Source: CBCPMX01 sp965120355 | GTDB lineage: Bacteria > Bacillota > Clostridia > Oscillospirales > Oscillospiraceae | Reading direction: 5' to 3' | DNA: 20,697 bases | Assembly (NCBI GenBank): GCA_965120355.1 | Contig: CBCPMX010000048.1 | Span: forward strand, 1-20,697 | In this document: positions 7,593-13,976 of the stretch, piece after piece | How the letters are laid out: the number at the start of each line of letters is the position of its first letter | Numbering within the stretch: the first letter of the stretch is position 1 | Position numbers and translations under genes: made by a program | The notes under the pieces: model-generated | Seen by the model: the letters and a program-made list of their open reading frames with translations, nothing else | What the model was told of the DNA's origin: nothing | The model's database searches: none

Positions 7593-8642
7593 TTAATCAT
7601 AGACACCGACAAGCTGCAAGGCCGTCTGGCGTGGGTCGACTCCGTAACGAACGCATTCGATGATACGGATCAAGTTGTTCAACTCAATTTCCTTCAGCGA
7701 CAGATAGGCGATTGTTGTGTAGATCGATGGCACTGCCCGCCGGAGCTGCGCTTTATTGAAGCGATAGATCAGCTTGTCATAATAGCTTTCAATCGCCTCG
7801 CCGCCGTTCTGAAATAATGCACCATAGCAGGATTGTTTCAACAGCGCAATGGCGGCGTCATAGTCCGGCGCAGCGATGAGTTCGTGAATAAATTCCTTTT
7901 TCAGCCGGTGGCTGAAGGAGTAAGGAAACGCATAGGACTGCAAGTCTTCCTGGGTGAAATAACGCTTGAGCCGGAGAAAATGGATAATATTCAGCAGATC
8001 CGTCTCCTGCACCAGAGATTTCAGCATGATCTGGCGAGACTCGCCCTTGTAATTGCGCACCTGTTGAAAGAGCTTGCTGTAATAAATGCTCTGCAGCATG
8101 ACTTCAATAGAGACATACTGTGTTCCGGCCTCTCCGTGACGCACCAGCCGCTGAAACGGTTCGGCAAAAATGCTGCCGCGAATACAGTCCTGTATCTGTT
8201 CCAGGGATTCCGCCTGCCGCAGAGCGGCAAAATCCACCTTTGAGTGGTTCTGATAGAAGTCCGGCACGGCCGGCAGCTCGTAGAGAGGGTGACGAATGCG
8301 GATGCGCCGGAGGGCGCCCAGAATTTCCGACAACTCCATCTTATAAATCGGAAACCGCATCAGGGCCCGGTCATTGCGGCCTACAAATGAGAAGAGCTTC
8401 GTATAGTCCTCCAGAAACTGCAGGCGCAGGGCTGTTTCCAACCGCGCGCGAGTAAAGGCGATATTGCCGTCCATGCGGGACAGAGCGCGGCTCCAATCCT
8501 GACGGCCGCGCAGAAAGACGATGATCTCTTCCACAGAAGTCATGGCCATGAGCTTTTCATAGTCCTCGGTTTTCAGCCGCTTTCCGTACATGCCGTGAAC
8601 TTTGGCGGAGACGGCGCCATATTGATTCAGTTCTGATATCAT
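7593..8642 (-). CDS. ntpC: V-type ATP synthase subunit C (rotor socket, d-like)
   Basis: C is the funnel-shaped subunit that seats the central stalk on the membrane ring (subunit d in archaeal and eukaryotic naming). The 349 residues match the family length. The N-terminal pattern YGAVSAKVHGMYGKRLKTED, with the following YEKLMAMTSVEEI, is characteristic, as is the repeated L-x-x-F-Y-Y helical architecture further on (for example SIYYSKLFQQVR). The start ATG follows GGAGGCAGATCTC and lies 15 nt after the preceding gene. In most bacterial V-type operons ntpC sits after ntpE; here it precedes ntpI. Nothing in the frame is broken. Confidence 0.94.
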   Translation of the reverse strand: MISELNQYGAVSAKVHGMYGKRLKTEDYEKLMAMTSVEEIIVFLRGRQDWSRALSRMDGNIAFTRARLETALRLQFLEDYTKLFSFVGRNDRALMRFPIYKMELSEILGALRRIRIRHPLYELPAVPDFYQNHSKVDFAALRQAESLEQIQDCIRGSIFAEPFQRLVRHGEAGTQYVSIEVMLQSIYYSKLFQQVRNYKGESRQIMLKSLVQETDLLNIIHFLRLKRYFTQEDLQSYAFPYSFSHRLKKEFIHELIAAPDYDAAIALLKQSCYGALFQNGGEAIESYYDKLIYRFNKAQLRRAVPSIYTTIAYLSLKEIELNNLIRIIECVRYGVDPRQTALQLVGVYD

Positions 8643-8657
8643 GAGATCTGCCTCCGG

Positions 8658-8975
8658 TCAAACGGCAATGATTCGGGAAAACAGCATTTCACACCAGTTG
8701 TCCTTCTCCGCAGCGTAGATGTCCTCCATCTGCCGGAGCTTTTCAGCATAGTGGCGGTCCAGATCGCTGAGGGTCTGCTGGGTTTTTTCCTCGTTCTCCT
8801 TTTGGAATTGCGCCAGACGCTGTTGGGTTTGCTGCGCATAGTTAGTCTCAATATTCGCGACGGCCGCAGCCAATTCCTTTTCAAGGCCCTGCTGCAGTTC
8901 CATGGCTTCCATAGAGATCCCCTGTGCACGGCGTTCCGTGGCGAGTATCTGACCAATCAGCTTATCGTTTATCAT
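8658..8975 (-). CDS. ntpG: V-type ATP synthase subunit G/H (peripheral stalk coiled coil)
   Basis: This is a short, almost wholly helical protein of 105 residues that would pair with subunit E to form the peripheral stalk. The sequence is rich in Glu, Gln, Arg and Ala with heptad-like spacing from about residue 10 to 90 (for example ELQQGLEKELAAAVANIE) and ends in the hydrophobic tail EMLFSRIIAV. The start at 8975 (MINDKLIGQIL) follows GGGAGGTGCCGCC; an in-frame ATG a few codons upstream overlaps that site and is less likely. Coiled coils give weak family signals, so the assignment leans on length, composition and its place as first gene of the ATPase operon. Confidence 0.85.
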   Translation of the reverse strand: MINDKLIGQILATERRAQGISMEAMELQQGLEKELAAAVANIETNYAQQTQQRLAQFQKENEEKTQQTLSDLDRHYAEKLRQMEDIYAAEKDNWCEMLFSRIIAV

Positions 8976-9020
8976 GGCGGCACCTCCCATCCAAAAAACC
9001 GCGGATAATTTCTGTGTCTC

Positions 9021-9049
9021 ATTGTAGCACTCAAAATTCCGAAAATCCA
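9021..9049 (-). promoter_or_regulatory. probable promoter of the V-ATPase operon
   Basis: On the minus strand an extended -10 (TGCTACAAT, hexamer 9021-9026) lies 17 nt from a weak -35 TGGATT (9044-9049). The TG dinucleotide would compensate for the poor -35. Predicted transcription start is near 9014, giving a leader of about 39 nt before ntpG with its GGGAGG site. It is the best candidate in the divergent region, but the -35 matches only 2 of 6 positions. Confidence 0.6.
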
Positions 9050-9352
9050 CATAAGAATACACAAATTTTCGTGGAAAAGCAAAGAGATTTTATGTCTAAA
9101 TTGGACTGGAGAATGGCGATGAATAGGGTGCGTTTACGGACACGATTTTGAAGCTGTTCGTATCCGCAACCGATATGTATGAGCCTGCGATATCCAAATA
9201 TTTCAATGCAGCTGGCGCCGTGCGCGGAAGCCATGCGGGAAGCAGTCCAAATCTGAGCGGAAAAGCCTGCGACAGATTGCACAAACTTTTGCGGGCAAAG
9301 AGGGAAGTTTTTCATCGTTAAAGAGGTTTTTTCCCATCAGTTCAAATTCACT
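9050..9352. other. intergenic region without a credible gene
   Basis: This 300-bp divergent spacer lies between the ATPase promoter and the regulator promoter. Short open frames exist on both strands (for example a 48-codon plus frame at 9175-9321 and a longer minus frame at 9031-9315), but none has a ribosome binding site or a recognisable product. The left part is A+T-rich, the right part more G+C-rich and coding-like, which would suit an eroded gene. I see no tRNA, riboswitch or repeat in it. Confidence 0.5.
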
Positions 9353-9380
9353 TTGCAACTTGTGGGAAATGCGGTATAAT
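9353..9380 (+). promoter_or_regulatory. sigma-A promoter of the Lrp regulator/aminotransferase pair
   Basis: TTGCAA (9353-9358) and TATAAT (9375-9380) are separated by 16 nt. Transcription should start near 9387. The leader begins with a small hairpin (CAGGC-TGCTG-GCCTG, 9388-9402), which may protect the 5' end, and ends with AAGGAGG before the regulator's GTG start. As Lrp proteins often repress their own operon, the A+T-rich region around the promoter is the likely place for an operator, though I see no clear palindrome. Confidence 0.75.
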
Positions 9381-9434
9381 GTTTTCACAGGCTGCTGGCC
9401 TGGATAAATTATTGATATCAAGGAGGAATCATTC

Positions 9435-9926
9435 GTGAAACTTTTGGCAGAAAAAATTTTGTCCCTGCTGGAAAAGGACTGCACTTTGAAGGTGGCGCAG
9501 CTGGCGGCATATTGCGATGCGTCGGAGGAGGATGTGGCAGCGGCCATCAAAGCGCTGGAGGCGGATCGGGTGATCCTCGGTTATAAGGCCCTGATCGATT
9601 GGGAGCGCACCCGGGAGGAGTTTGTCACTGCCTTGATCGAAGTGCGTGTGACCCCTCAGCGGGACAAGGGCTTTGACCGCATTGCGGAACGGATTTATCA
9701 GTATGAAGAGGTGGAGAGCCTGTATCTGATGTCCGGCGCCTATGACTTTACCGTTATCATTTCCGGACGCACCCTGAAAGAGGTTGCGACGTTTGTTTCC
9801 CAGAAGCTGAGCCCCATTGACGGCGTCATCAGCACGGCGACCCACTTTATTCTCCACAAATACAAGGAAAAACACGCAATTTTCGCCGCGCCGGAGGAGC
9901 AAAAGGAGAGGATGATTTTCGTATGA
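9435..9926 (+). CDS. Lrp/AsnC family transcriptional regulator
   Basis: This is a DNA-binding regulator of amino-acid metabolism. Of its 163 residues, about 1-60 form a winged helix-turn-helix (TLKVAQLAAYCDASEEDVAAAIKALE as recognition region) and about 65-145 form the ligand-sensing RAM domain, with the glycine-containing LMSGAYDFTVIISG turn near the ligand site. The start is GTG at 9435, 8 nt after AGGAGG; no better ATG lies nearby. Its stop overlaps the aminotransferase start in ATGA, so the two are translationally coupled. Pairing of an Lrp-like gene with this aminotransferase type resembles Bacillus subtilis yugG-yugH (alaR-alaT), suggesting local control of the transaminase. The effector is unknown; alanine is a guess from that analogy. 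Confidence 0.92.
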   Translation: MKLLAEKILSLLEKDCTLKVAQLAAYCDASEEDVAAAIKALEADRVILGYKALIDWERTREEFVTALIEVRVTPQRDKGFDRIAERIYQYEEVESLYLMSGAYDFTVIISGRTLKEVATFVSQKLSPIDGVISTATHFILHKYKEKHAIFAAPEEQKERMIFV

Positions 9927-11092
9927 TTGACTATTCCAAGCTGTTGTCGCAGCGAGTCCTGCAAATCAAACCCTCCGGTATCCGCAAGTTTTTTGATATT
10001 CTGGAGGAGATGAACGACGTCATTTCTCTGGGTGTCGGTGAGCCGGATTTTCAGACGCCGTGGCATGTGCGTGACGCTGGCATCTACTCTCTGGAAAAAG
10101 GATTTACAAAATACACCAGCAATGCGGGCCTGTCAGAGCTGCGGCGGGAGATCTCGCTGTATCTCAAACGCCGCTTTGATCTGGACTATGCGCCTGAGGA
10201 TCAAATTCAGATCACTGTCGGCGGCAGCGAGGCCATTGACCTGGCGCTGCGCTGCCTGCTGAATCCCGGCGATGAGGTCATCGTACCGGAACCCAGCTTT
10301 GTGTGCTATGGGCCGTTGGCCAGTCTCTGTTCCGGTGTGCCGGTGCCGCTGAAGTTGACGGCGGACAATGAATTCCGGGTAACGCCGGAACAAATTCAAG
10401 CGGTTTTGACGCCGCGAACCAAGGCGATTATCCTTCCGTATCCCTCCAATCCCACCGGCGGCATTATGGAGCGGGCGGATCTGGAGGCAATTGCGCCGAT
10501 ATTGAAAGAAAACGAAGTCTTTGTGATTTCTGATGAGATTTATGCGGAATTGACCTACGGTGGCCAGAGGCACGTCTCCATGGCGAATCTGCCGGAGATG
10601 TATGATCAGACCATTGTTGTCAACGGCATGTCCAAAGCGTATTCCATGACCGGCTGGCGTTTGGGCTATGTGTGCGGACCGCAGCCGCTGGTGAACCAGA
10701 TGACCAAAATCCATCAGTTTGCCATCATGTCCGCTCCCACCACCAGTCAATACGCAGCCATTGAGGCCGTCCGCAACGGCGACGGTGATATTGCGGCCAT
10801 GAGAGAAGAGTATGATGGCCGCCGCCGGTATCTGGTCAACGGCCTGAACCGGCTGGGCCTGGAAACTTTTGAACCAAAGGGTGCATTTTATGTGTTCCCC
10901 TGCATCCGCTCCACGGGCCTGTCCTCCGATGAGTTCTGTGAAAAGCTGCTGCTGAGCCAGAAGGTGGCCGCCATTTCCGGCACAGCCTTCGGCGAGAGCG
11001 GAGAGGGATATGTCCGTATGTGCTATGCCTCCAGTATGCAGAATCTGGAGGAAGCCCTGAATCGGATTGAAGTGTTTCTCAAGACCCTGTAA
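9923..11092 (+). CDS. pyridoxal-phosphate aminotransferase, class I/II (AlaT/PatA-like)
   Basis: This 389-residue fold-type I aminotransferase moves an amino group between an amino acid and a keto acid in the cytoplasm. Lys238 in NGMSKAYSMTGWRLGY should bind PLP; Asn176 (PYPSNPTGG), Asp204 and Tyr207 (ISDEIYAEL) and Arg246 complete the cofactor site; Arg365 (GYVRMCYASS) should hold the substrate carboxylate. N-terminal segments KPSGIRKFFDI and ISLGVGEPDF closely resemble B. subtilis YugH/AlaT. It overlaps the Lrp-type gene by 4 nt and ends with tandem stop codons. Substrate cannot be read from the sequence: alanine/glutamate is likely from the family and the coupled regulator, while aspartate, aromatic or methionine-related substrates remain possible. 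Confidence 0.95.
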   Translation: MIDYSKLLSQRVLQIKPSGIRKFFDILEEMNDVISLGVGEPDFQTPWHVRDAGIYSLEKGFTKYTSNAGLSELRREISLYLKRRFDLDYAPEDQIQITVGGSEAIDLALRCLLNPGDEVIVPEPSFVCYGPLASLCSGVPVPLKLTADNEFRVTPEQIQAVLTPRTKAIILPYPSNPTGGIMERADLEAIAPILKENEVFVISDEIYAELTYGGQRHVSMANLPEMYDQTIVVNGMSKAYSMTGWRLGYVCGPQPLVNQMTKIHQFAIMSAPTTSQYAAIEAVRNGDGDIAAMREEYDGRRRYLVNGLNRLGLETFEPKGAFYVFPCIRSTGLSSDEFCEKLLLSQKVAAISGTAFGESGEGYVRMCYASSMQNLEEALNRIEVFLKTL

Positions 11093-11102
11093 TAAACACT
11101 GC

Positions 11103-11131
11103 ACGGCCAGGGACGGGCAGTCCCTGGCCGT
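11103..11131 (+). terminator. 12-bp hairpin between the aminotransferase and thrH
   Basis: ACGGCCAGGGAC (11103-11114) pairs perfectly with 11120-11131 around the loop GGGCA, 10 nt after the aminotransferase stop. The trailing sequence TTGCTGTAAAA is a poor T-run. I see no promoter between it and thrH, so it may be a leaky terminator that lowers expression of the downstream genes, or a processing boundary within one operon. Confidence 0.6.
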
Positions 11132-11163
11132 TTGCTGTAAAACTACGAAAAAGGAGAACTACC

Positions 11164-11766
11164 ATGAACATTGTCTGTTTGGATATGGAGGGCGTTCTGG
11201 TGCCGGAGATCTGGATTGCCTTTGCCGAAGCCACTGGCATTCCTGAACTGCGGCGCACGACCCGCGATGAGCCGGATTACGACAAGCTGATGCATTACCG
11301 TTTAGACATTCTCAATGCACACGGCTTGGGCCTGCGGGAGATTCAGGACACCATTGCCACCATTGACCCGCTGCCGGGCGCGAAAGAGTTCCTGAATGCG
11401 CTGCGCTGCCAGACCCAGGTGGTCATCCTCAGCGACACGTTTGAACAGTTTGCCAAACCATTGATGGAGAAGCTGGGTTGGCCCACCATCTTCTGCAATA
11501 CGCTGGATGTGGCTCGGGACGGCAGCATTACCGGCTACCGCATGCGGTGTGAGCATTCCAAACTCACTACGGTGCGGGCGCTGCAGTCCATGGGCTTTGA
11601 GACCATTGCTGCCGGCGACAGCTTTAATGACCTGGCGATGATCCAGGCAAGCAAGGCCGGGTTTTTGTTCCGCAGTACCGCTCAGATTAAAGCGGAGCAT
11701 CCGGAGCTGCCTGCCTTTGAGGAATTTGAGGATCTGCTGAAGGCCATTTTGGCCGTGTTGGACTGA
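11164..11766 (+). CDS. thrH: ThrH: phosphoserine phosphatase / homoserine phosphotransferase
   Basis: This HAD-superfamily enzyme was first described in Pseudomonas aeruginosa, where it dephosphorylates phosphoserine and can pass the phosphate to homoserine, linking serine and threonine synthesis. The 200 residues align well from memory with that protein: CLDMEGVLVPEIWIAFAE at the start (nucleophile Asp7; Glu9 in the place of the usual second Asp, as typical of ThrH), Ser90 in VVILSDTF, Lys133, and GDSFNDLAM with Asp152 and Asp156 for Mg2+. The start follows AAAAAGGAG. The DUF1015 gene begins 23 nt downstream, then ispE. Whether phosphatase or transferase activity matters here depends on which serB and thrB genes the genome carries, which is not visible. 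Confidence 0.93.
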   Translation: MNIVCLDMEGVLVPEIWIAFAEATGIPELRRTTRDEPDYDKLMHYRLDILNAHGLGLREIQDTIATIDPLPGAKEFLNALRCQTQVVILSDTFEQFAKPLMEKLGWPTIFCNTLDVARDGSITGYRMRCEHSKLTTVRALQSMGFETIAAGDSFNDLAMIQASKAGFLFRSTAQIKAEHPELPAFEEFEDLLKAILAVLD

Positions 11767-11789
11767 GCTGCACAGGAGGACCAGTGAAT

Positions 11790-13025
11790 ATGGCACAGCA
11801 GTTTGCAACGCTTCCGTTCCGGCCTGCGGACATTTTGCTGCCGCAGGGCTGCGACCTGAAAAAATGGGCTGTGGTGGCCTGCGACCAGTATTCCTCGCAA
11901 CCAGAATATTGGGCGGAGGTGGAACGCTTTGTGGGCGGCGCGCCGTCCACTTTGCGGATGATCCTGCCGGAGACGCAGCTCAAAGCGCCGGATGTGGACG
12001 ACAGAATTGCCGCCATCAACGCCAGTATGCGTGCATATTGGGACGGCGGCGTCTTTCAGGTGCTGAAGGATTCGTTTGTCTATCTGGAACGGACGGTGTC
12101 CAGTGGCCGCGTCCGCCGCGGCCTGGTAGGCATGGTGGATCTGGAAGCTTATGATTACCTGCCTGGCTCCGGCGGGGCCGTTCGCGCCACGGAGGACACA
12201 GTGCAGGCGCGAATCCCACCCCGTGTCCGTGTCCGGCAGGATGCGCTGCTGGAGTTGCCCCATGTAATCTTGCTGATGGACGATCCGGCGGACAGCGTTC
12301 TGGGGCCTTTGACGGCGGCAAAAGACCGGTTGAAAAGCGTTTATGGATTTGACCTCATGGCCCAAGGCGGCCGCCTGTGTGGTTGGCAGGTCAGCGGACG
12401 GGAGGCTGTGGCAGTGCAGGAGAGCCTGACGGCACTTCAGGCCGCATCTCCGATGCTCTTTGCTGTGGGCGACGGCAATCACTCCCTGGCGACAGCTAAA
12501 ACCTGTTATGAACAGCTGAAGGCCAGCGATCCTGCGCGGGACTGGTCCGCGCATCCGGCCCGTTATGCGCTGGTAGAGGTGGAAAACATTCATGATGCAG
12601 CGTTGGTTTTTGAGCCGATTCATCGGGTAGTCTCCGGCATTGTGGCGGAGGAACTTCTGGCAGCGCTGCGGCAGGCGTCTGTGCCGGACGGGCATGGGGT
12701 GACCTGTGTTTGGGCCGGGGGCCGGGAGACTGTGTTTTTGGACCGTGGTGCAAGCCGCCTGGCCGTAGGCACGCTCCAGCAGTTCCTGGACAGCTGGCTG
12801 TGCGGCCGCGGCGGCGAGATCGACTATATCCATGGCGAGGACGTGGCCTGCGCCCTGGCTGAAAAGCCGGATACGGTGGCGTTCCTGCTGCCGTCCATGA
12901 ATAAGGGGGATCTGTTCCCCAGCGTGCTTGCAGACGGCGTCCTGCCGCGCAAGACCTTTTCCATGGGAACTGCCAATGAAAAGCGGTTTTATATGGAAGG
13001 CAGGCTGATCCGAGATGACGTATGA
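11790..13025 (+). CDS. DUF1015 family protein
   Basis: This 411-residue cytoplasmic protein of the DUF1015 family has no firmly known function. Family features are the N-terminal ATLPFRPADILLP segment, the central VGMVDLEAYDYLPGSG, and the motif FAVGDGNHSLATAKTCYE (about residues 230-247), which corresponds to the DGHHR-type motif of other members. I chose ATG 11790 because AGGAGGA lies 9 nt upstream; a GTG at 11784 is too close to that site. It lies 23 nt after thrH and overlaps ispE by 11 nt. From general knowledge, DUF1015 genes often neighbour serine-biosynthesis genes in Clostridia, and thrH here fits that. Inference: it acts in serine or phosphoserine metabolism. No membrane segment or signal peptide is visible. 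Confidence 0.9.
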   Translation: MAQQFATLPFRPADILLPQGCDLKKWAVVACDQYSSQPEYWAEVERFVGGAPSTLRMILPETQLKAPDVDDRIAAINASMRAYWDGGVFQVLKDSFVYLERTVSSGRVRRGLVGMVDLEAYDYLPGSGGAVRATEDTVQARIPPRVRVRQDALLELPHVILLMDDPADSVLGPLTAAKDRLKSVYGFDLMAQGGRLCGWQVSGREAVAVQESLTALQAASPMLFAVGDGNHSLATAKTCYEQLKASDPARDWSAHPARYALVEVENIHDAALVFEPIHRVVSGIVAEELLAALRQASVPDGHGVTCVWAGGRETVFLDRGASRLAVGTLQQFLDSWLCGRGGEIDYIHGEDVACALAEKPDTVAFLLPSMNKGDLFPSVLADGVLPRKTFSMGTANEKRFYMEGRLIRDDV

Positions 13026-13869
13026 GCGCAGAGCTTTCGGAAAGCTGAATTTGACGCTGGATGTGCTGGGACTGCGGCCAGACGGATATCACGAAATGGA
13101 AATGATTATGCAGACAGTGTCCCTTTGGGATACAGTGACGATACAGACCCAGACCGGAAAGCCATGGGAGCTGTCCTGCAGTCCAGGGGACCTGCCCTGC
13201 GGGCCGGAAAATCTGGTATGGAAGGCTGCCGCTGCCTTTTATCAGGCCACGGGTCTGACGGATACCGGCCTTGCCATGACTATCAAGAAGCGGATTCCCT
13301 CCCAGGCTGGCATGGCTGGAGGCAGCGCTGACGCCGCTGCGGTACTCCATTTACTCAACGAGTTGCATGGTCGGCCGCTGACGGAAACGGCACTGTGCCG
13401 CGTTGGGGCGCGGGTTGGATCGGATGTACCCTACTGCATTTTGGGAGGAACAGCCCTGGCCAAGGGGAGGGGGGAACAGCTGACCAGGCTGCCGCCTATG
13501 CCTCACAGCTGGATTGTGTTATGTAAACCAGACTTCTCGATTTCTACGCCGGCGCTGTTCCGGGCGGTGGATGCCTATCCCATCCTGCGCCGGCCCGATA
13601 CCAAAGCGGCCATGGACGCCATTGCGGAGGGAGACCTGCGGGGCCTGGCGGCACAGTTGTGTAATGTCTTTGAGCCGTTGGTGCTGACACAGTATCCGCA
13701 TGCCGCTGCCATTGGGGACACAATGCTGGCCCACGGTGCACTGGCCACCTGTATGACCGGCACCGGATCCGTGTTCTATGGCATATTTGAGGACCAGAAA
13801 GCGGCGCAGACGGCTGCTGCGGCGTTAAAACCGATATATCCTGAAACTTTTTTAGCAGAACCTGTATAA
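13015..13869 (+). CDS. ispE: 4-diphosphocytidyl-2-C-methyl-D-erythritol kinase
   Basis: IspE phosphorylates CDP-methylerythritol with ATP, the fourth step of the MEP route to isopentenyl diphosphate. The 284 residues show all three GHMP-kinase motifs: FGKLNLTLDVLGLRPDGYHEM near the start (Lys10), the ATP loop PSQAGMAGGSADAAA (about 95-109), with Met-Ala in place of the commoner Leu-Gly, Asp137 in VGSDVPYCILGG, and CMTGTGSVFYGIF near the C-terminus. The start ATG lies inside the end of the DUF1015 gene (11-nt overlap, different frame) with only a weak AGG upstream, so coupled translation is likely. ispE is often near spoIIR in Clostridia, as seen here, separated by a structured spacer. Confidence 0.96.
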   Translation: MTYERRAFGKLNLTLDVLGLRPDGYHEMEMIMQTVSLWDTVTIQTQTGKPWELSCSPGDLPCGPENLVWKAAAAFYQATGLTDTGLAMTIKKRIPSQAGMAGGSADAAAVLHLLNELHGRPLTETALCRVGARVGSDVPYCILGGTALAKGRGEQLTRLPPMPHSWIVLCKPDFSISTPALFRAVDAYPILRRPDTKAAMDAIAEGDLRGLAAQLCNVFEPLVLTQYPHAAAIGDTMLAHGALATCMTGTGSVFYGIFEDQKAAQTAAAALKPIYPETFLAEPV

Positions 13870-13870
13870 T
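13841..13870 (+). promoter_or_regulatory. weak candidate sigma-A promoter at the end of ispE
   Basis: TATAAT (13865-13870) overlaps the ispE stop codon and lies 18 nt after CTGAAA (13841-13846, 4/6 match to TTGACA). If used, transcription would begin near 13877, a few bases before the nested hairpin, giving a free RNA of about 100 nt that ends at T6. The -10 is perfect, but the spacing and -35 are mediocre, and a chance match at a stop codon is possible. Confidence 0.3.
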
Positions 13871-13880
13871 TTATGTGAAT

Positions 13881-13976
13881 ACCGTCCAGAATGTAATCAA
13901 ACTTCGATGAGCAATCGCAGGAAACGAGGATTTCATCAGAAGTTCTGTATCAGTACATACCTGGACGGTGTTTTTT
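13881..13976 (+). terminator. nested long-hairpin terminator or structured RNA between ispE and spoIIR
   Basis: Four stacked pairings nest about one axis: ACCGTCCAG (13881-13889) with 13961-13969; ATGTA (13891-13895) with 13954-13958; ACTTCGATGA (13901-13910) with 13933-13943, bulging one A; and AATC (13913-13916) with 13929-13932, or alternatively TCG with CGA around CAGGAAA. One G and T6 (13971-13976) follow. The closing stem plus T-run is a textbook terminator, but its roughly 70-nt interior is far larger than a terminator needs. The last T adjoins the spoIIR ATG. It may terminate the ispE operon, form the 3' end of a small RNA, or gate spoIIR. I could not match it to SRP, 6S or a riboswitch class I know. 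Confidence 0.7.

Noticed and set aside
9092..9151. Small plus frame starting MSKLDWRMAMNRVR in the divergent spacer
   Set aside because: Nineteen codons, no Shine-Dalgarno sequence, and no promoter oriented towards it.
13881..13976. Structured element considered as SRP (4.5S) RNA or 6S RNA
   Set aside because: The SRP apical GGAA/AGCA loop signature is absent, and the length and central bulge of 6S RNA do not fit.
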